Below, in pieces: positions 32,475 through 40,555 of a stretch of DNA of 41,883 bases; position 1 is the stretch's first letter, and every line of letters begins with the position of its first letter. Source of the DNA: Bradyrhizobium centrolobii. Its GTDB lineage: Bacteria > Pseudomonadota > Alphaproteobacteria > Rhizobiales > Xanthobacteraceae. A model generated the notes under the pieces. The model was not told the origin of the DNA and did not search any database. It worked only from the letters and a program-made list of their open reading frames with translations. Where the stretch lies: contig NZ_LUUB01000090.1 of the NCBI RefSeq assembly GCF_001641635.1, positions 217,180 to 259,062 of the forward strand. Direction: 5' to 3'. Made by a program: the position numbers and the translations under genes.

Positions 32475-32843
32475 TTAATTTGGAGCCTTCTTCTTGCGGC
32501 TTGCTCCCTTCAACGCAGTTGTCGATGTCGAGACCGAGCCATCGGTCATTTGAAGGCAGGTCAAAAGGTCAACATAGCTCGCGTTGTTGAAGTCCGTCGC
32601 CTCGCCCTCACACTGGGCTCTGACCGTCGCGGAATACGACGACCAAATCGGGCCCAATTGTTGTCGCGCCGAATTCTCGTCGCTCATGCACTTGTCGAAA
32701 CTTTGAGGTAACGCCAAACCCATCGCCTTATCGGCTTCTACCGACCCTTTGCAGGTCGCTTCGACGTTGAGTTTTGGGACAGCATCCGAAATGGGCATCA
32801 ACAATTGAGTCGCTGCCGCCATTGCCATGATGGCTGGGTGCAT
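32475..32843 (-). CDS. Small exported hypothetical protein
   Basis: A 122-residue protein with a short hydrophobic leader (MHPAIMAMAAATQLLMPIS). The mature part contains four Cys (VEATCKGS, SFDKCMSD, RAQCEGEA, LLTCLQMT), spaced as two likely disulfides, and a Lys-rich tail. I know similar periplasmic unknowns from Bradyrhizobium but no function. A FixK-type box lies 154 bp upstream of its start and could regulate it. Confidence 0.7.
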   Translation of the reverse strand: MHPAIMAMAAATQLLMPISDAVPKLNVEATCKGSVEADKAMGLALPQSFDKCMSDENSARQQLGPIWSSYSATVRAQCEGEATDFNNASYVDLLTCLQMTDGSVSTSTTALKGASRKKKAPN

Positions 32844-33195
32844 GGAATGTCCTTTCCAAATAAGATTCTTGCAACGTCCGGCGCAGCGACTTCAGCAACG
32901 CCTACGTCTGGTCGCCGGCGGCCTACGGTCGTAGGCATCGCTCAAACGTGCCAACGGCCTGACTGAGCAGGTTGAACCTGCTTTCCGTCACTCCTGTTGA
33001 TCTAAATCAAGAGCCGCGCCTGCCGCATTGCACTGACGGGCGAATGAGCAGTGTTCGCTTCGGGCTCAAAAGTGCCGGCCCGAGAGCCGTCCGGTCGCTT
33101 CCGGTGAGGCTCCGATCCGGGTATCCTTTGTCGGCTTGGAATTGAATGTGCTGATCGGATAAGGGCGCCGAGTACCCTAGCTCGAACGATTCCGC
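32844..33195. other. Divergent intergenic region, 352 bp, with FixK-type box
   Basis: Separates the leftward exported hypothetical gene from the rightward LssY-C-like gene. Apart from the FixK-type box at 32997-33010 it holds a small inverted repeat CTACG-GT-CGTAG at about 32925-32936. The stretch around 33040-33120 resembles dispersed, decayed coding relics common in the genus. No further gene is supported. Confidence 0.4.
32997..33010. promoter_or_regulatory. FixK/FNR-type box
   Basis: TTGAT-CTAA-ATCAA is a perfect match to the TTGAT-N4-ATCAA consensus of FNR/FixK activators, which in Bradyrhizobium switch on genes under low oxygen. It is 186 bp from the LssY-C-like start and 154 bp from the exported hypothetical start, so which gene it serves is unclear. 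Confidence 0.7.
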
Positions 33196-34014
33196 ATGAC
33201 CAACTTCGCCAAAGGCGAGACGAGGAAGCGACGGTGGCCTTTCCGTTTGGCCGTTCTGCTGCTGGCCTATCTGGCCCTTGCTTACTTTCTGGTGCCTGCC
33301 CTGTGGATTCACCACGAGCACGAACCTGGGCTTGCCTCACTGCCGATGCTCACCAGGACCTCGGACGATATCCCCGCCGATCCCCTGAACGTTGGGCTTG
33401 TTGGCAGCGAAGAAGACGTCGTCCGTGCCATGAATGCGGCCGGATGGTCTGCGGCCGATCCTGTGACACTGCGCTCGAGCATCAAGATCGTCGGGAGCGT
33501 GGTGCTGGATCGACCGTATCGCAACGCCCCCGTTAGCCCGCTCTACTATCTGGGAAAGAAGGAGCAATTCGCTTTCGAGAAGCCCGCAGGACGCAGTGCA
33601 GATCGGCGTAATCACGTTCGGTTCTGGAAGGCGCTAGAGAAGGGAGAGGACGGTCGTCCAGTCTGGCTCGGTGCGGCAACTTTTGACCGGGGTGTCGGGT
33701 TGAGCCACGACACGGGACAAGTAACCCATCATATCGCTGCCGACATCGATGCCGAGCGAGATATCCTGATGGCCGACTTGCGCGCGGCGCGCGTCGTCAG
33801 CAGTTTCTTTCAGATCTCCGGCATAGGCCCGACGTTGTTCGGCCGAAACGGTGGCGGTGACCCCTACTATACGGACGGCGAGATCCACGTTGCAGTCCTG
33901 GTGCCGGGAGCAGCAAATGGACCCGCCGATCCGCCGACCATTCCGCCGCCCTCTCTCATTGCTCTGAAAGATGACTTATGGCACGGCATCGCTGACCAAG
34001 CCGGGGCACGATGA
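33196..34014 (+). CDS. LssY C-terminal domain-like membrane-anchored protein
   Basis: A 272-residue protein with one membrane helix near the N-terminus (about 14-36) and a periplasmic domain. The blocks DPLNVGLVGSEEDVVRAMNA, AGWSAADPVTLRSSIKI and DRPYRNAPVSPLYYLGKKEQ, then RRNHVRFWKAL, match the LssY-C domain, found alone or at the end of PAP2-type membrane proteins. The domain's biochemical role is not established. The part GDPYYTDGEIHVAVL closes the domain. There is no clear ribosome site, so the start is less certain. Confidence 0.75.
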   Translation: MTNFAKGETRKRRWPFRLAVLLLAYLALAYFLVPALWIHHEHEPGLASLPMLTRTSDDIPADPLNVGLVGSEEDVVRAMNAAGWSAADPVTLRSSIKIVGSVVLDRPYRNAPVSPLYYLGKKEQFAFEKPAGRSADRRNHVRFWKALEKGEDGRPVWLGAATFDRGVGLSHDTGQVTHHIAADIDAERDILMADLRAARVVSSFFQISGIGPTLFGRNGGGDPYYTDGEIHVAVLVPGAANGPADPPTIPPPSLIALKDDLWHGIADQAGAR

Positions 34015-34099
34015 CCGCCGACCCAGCTGCCGCAACTCCTCTGTATGCCTGTTTCGCATTGGCAGATCGCTTTGATTAAGTCGCGTTAATGTCGTGGCG

Positions 34100-34417
34100 A
34101 TGCGGCTCCGTACCGCTCTTCCTTTCCGGAAATTAACAAGGATTCAGCGCCCAGCCCGGATAGAAGGGCGAGCGGGGGGCGTCCCTTTTAATAAGACGAC
34201 AATTGTGAAATTTGACGAACAGGAGTGCGGTACGCTGAAGCGCGCTGGTTTTTCCGTTGCGGACGACCACGAAGCGGCCTACCTCGAAGCCCTCGTAGTG
34301 ATCGGCGCGCATGACAACGAAACGTTGTGGCTGACGATCACTCTGCAAAATGACATGCGGGTCGTGTGCGCCCTGCCGCGCGATGAGACCATTGTCGCCA
34401 TAAACGAGAATGACTGA
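34100..34417 (+). CDS. Hypothetical protein, about 105 residues
   Basis: A small open frame with a protein-like C-terminal half (GAHDNETLWLTITLQNDMRV, then VVCALPRDETI). The first 35 residues are Arg-rich and may not be translated; a GTG at 34204, opening at KFDEQECGTLKRAGFS, is a credible alternative giving a 71-residue protein. No family recognised. Confidence 0.5.
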   Translation: MRLRTALPFRKLTRIQRPARIEGRAGGVPFNKTTIVKFDEQECGTLKRAGFSVADDHEAAYLEALVVIGAHDNETLWLTITLQNDMRVVCALPRDETIVAINEND

Positions 34418-34573
34418 CGGACGCGCAGAGGCGAAGTGCGAGCGCGATCACGCGGGCAAGGCCAGCGCTGGCCCAAATAGCAATTGCCGCAATTTAACTG
34501 GCGCAGCCTGTCGCGTTGGGCAACACCCGGCCCGCGCTGAGGGCCGCCGCGAGACTTCATTTCCATTCTAGCG

Positions 34574-34789
34574 ATGCCGGATATCGAAATAACCGAGGAG
34601 TGCCGGGCCCTGATCGCGAGCGTCATCGAGCCGCCGACCGGATGGCGCTTGCCAAACGGCAACTGGCGAACCGAGATTGACGCAGCAACGTGGCAGTGGC
34701 TGCAGAGGCTGCGACGGCAAGGCGAATCGATATCAGACTGCATCATTCGTATGGTGATCATCAGCCTGCACAAGCGCGGCTTACAATAA
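34574..34789 (+). CDS. Hypothetical protein, 71 residues
   Basis: A small frame starting MPDIEITEECRALIASVIEP, with a Trp-rich middle (WRLPNGNWRTEIDAATWQWL) and a basic end. No family recognised and no clear ribosome site. It lies 156 bp after the previous hypothetical, with a perfect palindrome GGCCAGCGCTGGCC at 34460-34473 between them, and before the stress-protein gene. Confidence 0.5.
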   Translation: MPDIEITEECRALIASVIEPPTGWRLPNGNWRTEIDAATWQWLQRLRRQGESISDCIIRMVIISLHKRGLQ

Positions 34790-34871
34790 AGCGCACGCCG
34801 GCAAGCGATCGCTTTCGTGCGCATGCAGCCGCACGCCTGCAGGGGCCAGAAGGGCCAATTACAGCCGAAGA

Positions 34872-34885
34872 TTGATCTATCTCAA
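34872..34885 (+). promoter_or_regulatory. FixK/FNR-type box before uspA-like gene
   Basis: TTGAT-CTAT-CTCAA differs from TTGAT-N4-ATCAA at one position. Its centre is 81 bp before the universal stress protein start, so activation from about -41 would place the transcript start near 34920, which fits a class II FNR-type promoter. Confidence 0.7.
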
Positions 34886-34959
34886 GACTGTATCCGAAAC
34901 GCGGGCTCAACTTACACTCGGAGGGCAGCCATACGTCCATACAATCGGGAGGTGAAAGC

Positions 34960-35388
34960 ATGTACCGGCATATTCTCATTCCGACAGACGGGTCTGAGCT
35001 AGCGGAGCATGGGGTGGCGCACGGGTTGGCGCTGGCGAAATCCCTTGGAGCCAAGGTCTCTGTCATCTTCGTTGTGGAACCGTTTGCAGAACTATCAGGG
35101 CGGTTCCTCGAAGCAGTCGCAACATATGCGGAGCTGCGCAAGGAACAGGCCAAGAGCGCTTTGGATCGCGCGGCAAATGCGGCCAAGCAGGCCGGTGTTT
35201 CCTGCGAGACGATTCAAGCGGAAAACGGGCAACCCCATCAAGCCATCATCGCAACAGCCGAGGACAAGGGCTGCGATCTCATTGTTATGACATCGCATGG
35301 GCGCAGCGGACTTTCCATGCTTCTCATCGGCAGTGTGACAAACAAGGTCCTGACGCAGGCGAAAACTCCCGTACTGGTTTGTCAGTGA
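34960..35388 (+). CDS. Universal stress protein (UspA family)
   Basis: A 142-residue single-domain UspA protein, with GGGAGGTG eight bases before the ATG. It opens MYRHILIPTDGSELAEHGVA with the nucleotide-binding Asp. The ATP loop is present near the C-terminus: SHGRSGLSMLLIGSVTNKVL, fitting GxxG-x9-G(S/T). It is probably an ATP-binding dimer used in survival under stress. The FixK-like box upstream suggests induction in low oxygen, as known for several rhizobial Usp genes. Confidence 0.92.
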   Translation: MYRHILIPTDGSELAEHGVAHGLALAKSLGAKVSVIFVVEPFAELSGRFLEAVATYAELRKEQAKSALDRAANAAKQAGVSCETIQAENGQPHQAIIATAEDKGCDLIVMTSHGRSGLSMLLIGSVTNKVLTQAKTPVLVCQ

Positions 35389-35719
35389 CTGTGCAGACCG
35401 CGCGTCGGCTCAAATCAACGCGCCGGGAAATCGAGATAGTATCCGGTTGGGTCACAAGCTGACGTCAGCCAACCCCGATGTCATGTCCGCCAGGGCCTAG
35501 ATCCCGACACGCCAGGCAACCTCTAACCCGAGAAACAGACCTGTCCGGTCCAGGCTTCGCGTTCGGGCCAGCGGATATCACAGGGTTCACGCCAGGTCTG
35601 CATCTCGTTGAAGTCCCGACAGGCCACAATCCGGAATAAGAGGGCTGCCCGTCGCGCCGTTGGCACCGTCCCCCCAATCATGTAACCCCACCCAAAACCC
35701 TTGCCGGGACGGGACGCTC
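35389..35719. other. Intergenic region, 331 bp
   Basis: No gene supported. It contains a perfect 12-bp palindrome GCTGACGTCAGC (35458-35469) nested in GGTTGG...CCAACC (35445-35450 and 35469-35474), 57 bp after the stress-protein stop. No U tract follows. The rest has an unusual even base mix, but no RNA gene was recognised. Confidence 0.4.
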
Positions 35720-36967
35720 ATGACTGCGGTTACCACGGATGAAGCGGGAGATGGCACCCGCGCGCTGATTTTTGCGCTGCTTGCGCTGGCCTGCGGTCAC
35801 ATGCTGTCGACATTGCTGCGCACCATCCCGGCGGTCAGCCTCGATCTGATGGCGGCGGATTTCCGTATGGAGCCGCAGGCGCTGGCGAGCCTCACCGCGG
35901 TCTATCCTTTCGCCTTTGCCGCGGCGCAGATCCCCGTCGGCGCGGCGATGGATCGCTTTGGCGTGCGCCCCGTCTCGCTCAGCCTGCTCGCGGGAACCGT
36001 GGTCGGCGCCATCGCCTCTGGCTTCGCGACAGGGCCCGAAAGCTTTGCGGTCGGGCAGGTGCTGCTGGGCGTCGCCACCTCCGGAATGCTGATGTGCCCG
36101 ATGACGTTAGCGGCCAAACAATTGTCGGCGGCGCGGTTCGGGCTGTGGTCGGGCGCGATCCTCTCGATCGGCAATATCGGCATGCTGCTGTCGTCGAGCC
36201 CGCTCGCCTTCGTGGTCGATCATTATGGCTGGCGCGCCGGGTTCTGGATTTCGGCGGCCGCGGGCGTCCTGGTGGCGCTCGCGGTGTTCGCGCTGGTGCC
36301 GAACCAGCCAGCCGAGCACAAGGACGATTCCTCCCCGCTGTCGCAGATGATCGAAGTGCTGCGGCTCGGCTTCTCGCGTCCCTTGCGCGGCTTGATCGCG
36401 CTCGCGCTGGTGTCGCTTGCGACCTCGCTGGTGCTGCGGGGCCTGTGGGGCGGACCGTGGCTGATGCAGGTCAAGGGATTGTCGCGGGTCGAGGCCGGCA
36501 ACCAGCTTGGCGCGTTCACGATCGCGATGATCATCGGTCCGCTTCTCATCGGCATGATCGACCGCAGGGTCGGCCACCGCCGCGAGCTGGTTGCCGGCAC
36601 GCACCTGACCGGGGCCCTGCTGCTCGCGCTGATGGCGCTCGGCGCGCCACACTATGCAGTCTCATTGCTGCTCGGCGTTCCCGTTATGCCGCCGCAATAC
36701 GATCTGGCGCTGTTCGTGCTCATTGGCCTTGCGACCTCGGCGCAGCCGCTGCTGTTCGGCATGTCGCGGCAGCTGGTGGACGCGCAAGTTGCGGGCAAGG
36801 CGCTCGCCGCGATCAACCTGGCGTTCTTCCTCGGCGCGGCCCTGATGCAGTCGGTCACCGGCGCGGTCGCGGCGCTCGCGGGACTTCCGGCGGTGCTGCT
36901 GTTCATGGCTGCGGCGCTTGTGGCGGGCACGCTGATCTTCCTGGCCTATACGTCGCCACGTTCGTAG
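35720..36967 (+). CDS. MFS transporter
   Basis: A 415-residue, 12-helix major facilitator started at the ATG at 35720 (MTAVTTDEAGDGTRALIF). The loop after helix 2 is MDRFGVRPVSLS (motif-A-like), and FGLWSGAILSIGNIGMLLSS and HYGWRAGFWI are typical of the NNP/oxalate-formate-like drug and metabolite carriers. A TAG stop at 36965-36967 lies inside the palindromic repeat that follows, so the repeat ends the gene. Substrate unknown. The M20-type peptidase gene follows in the same direction. Confidence 0.85.
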   Translation: MTAVTTDEAGDGTRALIFALLALACGHMLSTLLRTIPAVSLDLMAADFRMEPQALASLTAVYPFAFAAAQIPVGAAMDRFGVRPVSLSLLAGTVVGAIASGFATGPESFAVGQVLLGVATSGMLMCPMTLAAKQLSAARFGLWSGAILSIGNIGMLLSSSPLAFVVDHYGWRAGFWISAAAGVLVALAVFALVPNQPAEHKDDSSPLSQMIEVLRLGFSRPLRGLIALALVSLATSLVLRGLWGGPWLMQVKGLSRVEAGNQLGAFTIAMIIGPLLIGMIDRRVGHRRELVAGTHLTGALLLALMALGAPHYAVSLLLGVPVMPPQYDLALFVLIGLATSAQPLLFGMSRQLVDAQVAGKALAAINLAFFLGAALMQSVTGAVAALAGLPAVLLFMAAALVAGTLIFLAYTSPRS

Positions 36968-37043
36968 GATGGGTAGAGCGAAGCGAAACCCATCATCATC
37001 ATGCAGGAGTCGATGGGTTTCGCTTCCGCTCCACCCATCCTAC
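36964..37043. repeat. Dispersed palindromic repeat, full copy
   Basis: Arms GTAGGATGGGTAGAGCGAAG (from 36964) and the complementary end CTCCACCCATCCTAC (to 37043) enclose a short centre. The inner arms are GCGAAACCCATC and GATGGGTTTCGC. It can form a long RNA hairpin, and could end or stabilise transcripts between the MFS and peptidase genes. Confidence 0.92.
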
Positions 37044-37072
37044 AAGGTAACGTGCATCAAGGGGGACAAATC

Positions 37073-38266
37073 ATGCCTGTCGACACGAAAGCCGCCACCG
37101 ACCGTCTCATGCGCTTCCTCGCCGTCGAGGGCGTGACCGGAAAGGAGGCGGCGATCGGGCGCGAGCTTGCCGCGGCACTGAAGGAAGGCGGGGTGCCGGC
37201 GAAGGCGATCCGCCTCGACGACGCCAACACGCGCATTCCCGTGCCGACCGAGACCGGCAACCTTATCGTCGACCTGCCCGGCCGCGGCGCACTGCACAAC
37301 CAGCCGCGGATCATGTTCATGACCCACATGGACACCGTGCCGCTGTGTGCGGGCGCCAAGCCGAAGCGCTCGGGGCGCAAGATCGTCAACGACGCCAAGA
37401 CCGCGCTCGGCGGCGACAACCGCTGCGGTTGCGGCGTTCTCGTGACGCTGGCGGCCGAGCTTGCCAAGCAGCAGCTCGATCATCCGCCGATCACGCTGCT
37501 GTTCTGCGTGCGCGAGGAGAGCGGGCTCTACGGCGCGCGCCACGTCAAGGTGGAGGAGCTCGGCTCGCCGGTGATGGCCTTCAACTATGATGGCGGCTCG
37601 GCCTCCAACGTCACCATCGGCGCCGTCGGCGCGGATCGCTGGCACGTCGAGATTTTCGGCCGCGCCTCGCATGCCGGCGTCGCGCCGGAGCGCGGGATCT
37701 CTTCGACCATGATCCTCGCGCTTGCGCTCGCCGATGTGAAGTCCGGCGGCTGGTTCGGCAAGGTGGTGAAGGGCAAGCGGCAGGGCACGAGCAACGTCGG
37801 CCCCGTCACCGGCGGCGAGGGACGGCCTGCCGGCGACGCCACCAATGTCGTCACCGACTACGTGCATGTGCGCGGCGAAAGCCGCAGTCACGACGGGAAA
37901 TTCTTCAAGGAGATCACCAAGGCCTACAAGGCCGCGTTCGAGAAGGCCGCCAAGCGTGTCACCAACGCGCAAGGAAAGTGCGGCCGCGTCAAGTTCAAGG
38001 CCGAGACCGACTATTACCCGTTCCGCATGAAGGAAAGCCTGCCCGTCGTCAAACGCGCGGTCGAGGCCGTGTCCGCGGTCGGCGGAACGCCGGCGATCCG
38101 CGCCGCCAATGGCGGCCTCGATGCGAACTGGATGGTCCGCCACGGTGTTCCGACCGTCACCTTCGGCGCCGGGCAGAACGAGGCGCACACGATCGACGAA
38201 TGGATCAATCTCGACGAATACGACCGCGCCTGCGCGCTAGCCGTGCAGCTCGCGACGATGCGGTGA
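37073..38266 (+). CDS. M20 family peptidase (PepT-like)
   Basis: A 397-residue zinc aminopeptidase-like protein, started at the ATG at 37073 with GGGGGAC upstream. Metal ligands are in order: THMDTVP (H85, with D87), GGDNRCG (D115), REESGLYG (E148/E149), NYDGG (D173) and EAHTIDEW near the C-terminus. A lid/dimer domain is inserted after about residue 180 (DRWHVEIFGRASHAGVAPER). The overall order resembles tripeptide aminopeptidase (PepT) and M20/M42 relatives. It is cytoplasmic and lies between two full palindromic repeats. Likely role: final breakdown of imported peptides. Confidence 0.88.
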   Translation: MPVDTKAATDRLMRFLAVEGVTGKEAAIGRELAAALKEGGVPAKAIRLDDANTRIPVPTETGNLIVDLPGRGALHNQPRIMFMTHMDTVPLCAGAKPKRSGRKIVNDAKTALGGDNRCGCGVLVTLAAELAKQQLDHPPITLLFCVREESGLYGARHVKVEELGSPVMAFNYDGGSASNVTIGAVGADRWHVEIFGRASHAGVAPERGISSTMILALALADVKSGGWFGKVVKGKRQGTSNVGPVTGGEGRPAGDATNVVTDYVHVRGESRSHDGKFFKEITKAYKAAFEKAAKRVTNAQGKCGRVKFKAETDYYPFRMKESLPVVKRAVEAVSAVGGTPAIRAANGGLDANWMVRHGVPTVTFGAGQNEAHTIDEWINLDEYDRACALAVQLATMR

Positions 38267-38274
38267 GCCGCCTC

Positions 38275-38352
38275 GTAGGATGGGTAGAGCGAAGCGAAAC
38301 CCATCATCTTCTCACGCGCGTGATGGGTTTCGCTGCGCTCTACCCATCCTAC
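38275..38352. repeat. Dispersed palindromic repeat, full copy
   Basis: A near-perfect inverted repeat with arms GTAGGATGGGTAGAGCGAAG and the complement GCTCTACCCATCCTAC, 8 bp after the peptidase stop. Same family as 36964. Nearly identical arms in both copies suggest recent spread. Confidence 0.93.
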
Positions 38353-38462
38353 GAACGCGCCACGAGGTCGCTCGCGAAAGACGTGCCTGGGTTGCTGCCA
38401 ACGCAGTTGCCGAGCGGCGCCCATGGGCCTAGCCTGCGGAGAAAAGCGCAGGTGGAAACGCA

Positions 38463-39551
38463 ATGGCACGCATCGCAACGATCGAGACCGGGCTCTACCG
38501 GATCCCCCTCCCCGTCACCCTCTCCGACAGCACGCATGGCGAGATCGCGGCGTTCGAGCAGATCACCTGCCGCGTCCGCGATGCCGATGGCGCCGAAGGC
38601 GTAGGCTACACCTACACGGTGGGCCGCAATGGCGGCGCTGTCGCCGACATCCTCCAGCGCGAGATGCCTGGGCTGATCGAGAGCCGCGAGGCCGACGACA
38701 CCGAGGCGATTTGGCATCACGTCTGGTGGGCCCTGCACTATGGCGGGCGCGGCGGACCGACCGTGCTGGCGCTTTCCGCACTCGACATCGCGCTGTGGGA
38801 TCTGAAGGCGCGGCGTGCCAACCTGCCGCTGTTCCGCCTGCTCGGCGGCTTCGATGCGCGCGTGCCCTGCTACGCCGGCGGCATCGACCTCGATCTCTCC
38901 GTCGAGGCGCTGCTCAAGCAGACCGACGGCAATCTCGCAAAGGGCTTTCGCGCCATCAAGATGAAGGTCGGCCGGCCCGACCTTAAATCCGACGTCGCGC
39001 GCGTTCAGGCGATGCGAAAACATCTCGGCGACGGTTTTCCGCTGATGGCGGACGCCAACATGAAGTGGACGGTCGAGGAAGCGATCCGCGCCACCCGCGC
39101 GTTTCAACCGTTCGACCTCACCTGGCTCGAGGAGCCGATCATCCCCGACGACGTCGCCGGCCACGCCCGCATCATGCAAGCCGGTGGCGTGCCGATCGCG
39201 GCCGGCGAAAACCTGCGCTCGCTCTGGGAGTTCAAGAACTACATCACCGCCGGCGCGGTGTCCTATCCCGAACCGGACGTGACCAATTGCGGCGGCGTTT
39301 CCGCCTTCATGAAGATCGCGCGGCTCGCGGAAGCCTTCAACCTTCCCGTCACCAGCCACGGCGCGCACGACATCACCGTGCACCTGCTCGCGGCCTGTCC
39401 GAACCGCTCCTATCTCGAAGCGCACGGCTTCGGGCTCGACAAATATATCGAGCATCCGCTGGTGCTCGAGCAGGGCATGGCGCTGGCCCCGGCGCGGCCG
39501 GGCCACGGCATCAGCTTCGACTGGAAGGGGCTGGCGAAGCTTTCGCCTTAG
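38463..39551 (+). CDS. Mandelate racemase / muconate lactonizing enzyme family protein
   Basis: A 362-residue enolase-superfamily enzyme that abstracts an alpha proton from a carboxylate. The acid-base residues fit the mandelate racemase subgroup: K166-x-K168 in AIKMKVG, metal ligands D197 (MADANMKW), E223 (WLEEP) and E249 (AAGEN), and the H299-D272 dyad (SHGAHD and YPEPDVTN). The lid domain is at the N-terminus (MARIATIETGLYRIPLPV). Such proteins are often sugar-acid dehydratases; the exact acid is not readable. It follows the peptidase gene by 196 bp with a full repeat between, so co-transcription is doubtful. The amidohydrolase gene follows 102 bp later. Confidence 0.9.
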   Translation: MARIATIETGLYRIPLPVTLSDSTHGEIAAFEQITCRVRDADGAEGVGYTYTVGRNGGAVADILQREMPGLIESREADDTEAIWHHVWWALHYGGRGGPTVLALSALDIALWDLKARRANLPLFRLLGGFDARVPCYAGGIDLDLSVEALLKQTDGNLAKGFRAIKMKVGRPDLKSDVARVQAMRKHLGDGFPLMADANMKWTVEEAIRATRAFQPFDLTWLEEPIIPDDVAGHARIMQAGGVPIAAGENLRSLWEFKNYITAGAVSYPEPDVTNCGGVSAFMKIARLAEAFNLPVTSHGAHDITVHLLAACPNRSYLEAHGFGLDKYIEHPLVLEQGMALAPARPGHGISFDWKGLAKLSP

Positions 39552-39653
39552 GCGCCGTGCTTTGCTGCACGCGAGGCATTCCCTGATGCTGGATGCAGAG
39601 GCCGGCGATTCCGCTATTGTGGCGGGCGCCGACACCATCCAGAGACCAAAACC

Positions 39654-40487
39654 TTGACACCCGAGCTTCACCAGAAACTGACCGCGTGGCGCCAGCATTT
39701 GCATGCGCACCCTGAACTATCCTTGCAGGAGAAGGCGACCGCCGCCTTCGTCCAGGAGAAGCTCACTGAGCTCGGCATTCCCTTTGAGGCCGGCATCGGC
39801 GGGCATGGCATTGTCGCGACGCTGACGCGCGGGTCTCCACAGGGACGCGTCGGCTTGCGCGCCGACATGGATGCGCTGCCGATCACCGAGGATACTGGGC
39901 TTCCTTACGCCTCGCGCAATCGAGGGGTGATGCACGCCTGCGGCCATGACGGGCACACGGCCTCGCTGCTTGGCGCAGCTGCGCTGCTCGCGGCCGATAC
40001 AAGCTGGAGCGGAACGGTCGACTTCATCTTCCAGCCCGCCGAGGAAGGCTTTGGCGGCTCGCGCGCGATGGTCGCGGCTGGCCTGTTCGACCGCTTTCCG
40101 ATGACGCGGGTGTTCGGCTTTCACAACTGGCCGGGCCTTGCCGCCGGCACGATCGCGGTCCATGACGGCGTCGTCATGGCCTCCGGCGGGCGCGTCACCA
40201 TCACGATCGAGGGCCATGCGGGACATGCCGGCATGCCGCATCTGACGCGCGATCCGGTGATGGCCGCGGGTCACCTGATCGTCGCGATGCAATCGATCGT
40301 CGCGCGCAGCGTCGATCCGCTCGACACCGCCGTGCTCTCGCTATGCACGATCGAGGGCGGCACCGCGCCGAACCAGATCGCCGGACGCGTGACGATCCGC
40401 GGCACGCTGCGGTATCATCGCAATGGGGTGAAGGACGTCATCCTTGAGCGCATCGAAGATATCTGCGCCGGGATTGCGACGAGTTAA
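39654..40487 (+). pseudogene. M20D amidohydrolase, 3' end cut off by the IS element
   Basis: Starts at a TTG (39654), with MTPELHQKLTAWRQHLHAHP typical of hippurate hydrolase / N-acyl-amino-acid amidohydrolases. Metal ligands H94, C96, H98 and H101 are in MHACGHDGHTAS, Glu is in QPAEEGFGG, and H157 is in FGFHNWP. The frame runs normally to ICAGIATS and then meets a TAA at 40485-40487, which lies in the few bases outside the inverted repeat of the inserted element. About 110 residues of the usual 380-390, including the end of the catalytic domain, are missing. The remainder is not in this window and presumably lies beyond the right IS end. Loss of function is likely. Confidence 0.9.
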
Positions 40488-40491
40488 TGGC

Positions 40492-40506
40492 ATGGACCAC
40501 GCCCGC
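40492..40506 (+). repeat. Left subterminal inverted repeat of the IS
   Basis: ATGGACCACGCCCGC, an exact reverse complement of 41865-41879. Located about seven bases inside the inferred left junction and 49 bp before the transposase start. Confidence 0.95.
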
Positions 40507-40555
40507 TCTCAGCGGCAACGTGGAGCCCGGCGGGGCAGCAGCAGGAGCGCAAGCC

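Noticed and set aside
35465..35677. 70-codon frame on the minus strand in the gap before the MFS gene
   Set aside because: No ribosome site, low-complexity Gly/Arg/Pro composition and no recognisable protein pattern.
36094..37050. 318-codon plus-strand frame overlapping the MFS gene and running into the repeat
   Set aside because: Its tail (GWVERSETHH) is translation of the palindromic repeat, a frequent annotation artefact in such genomes.
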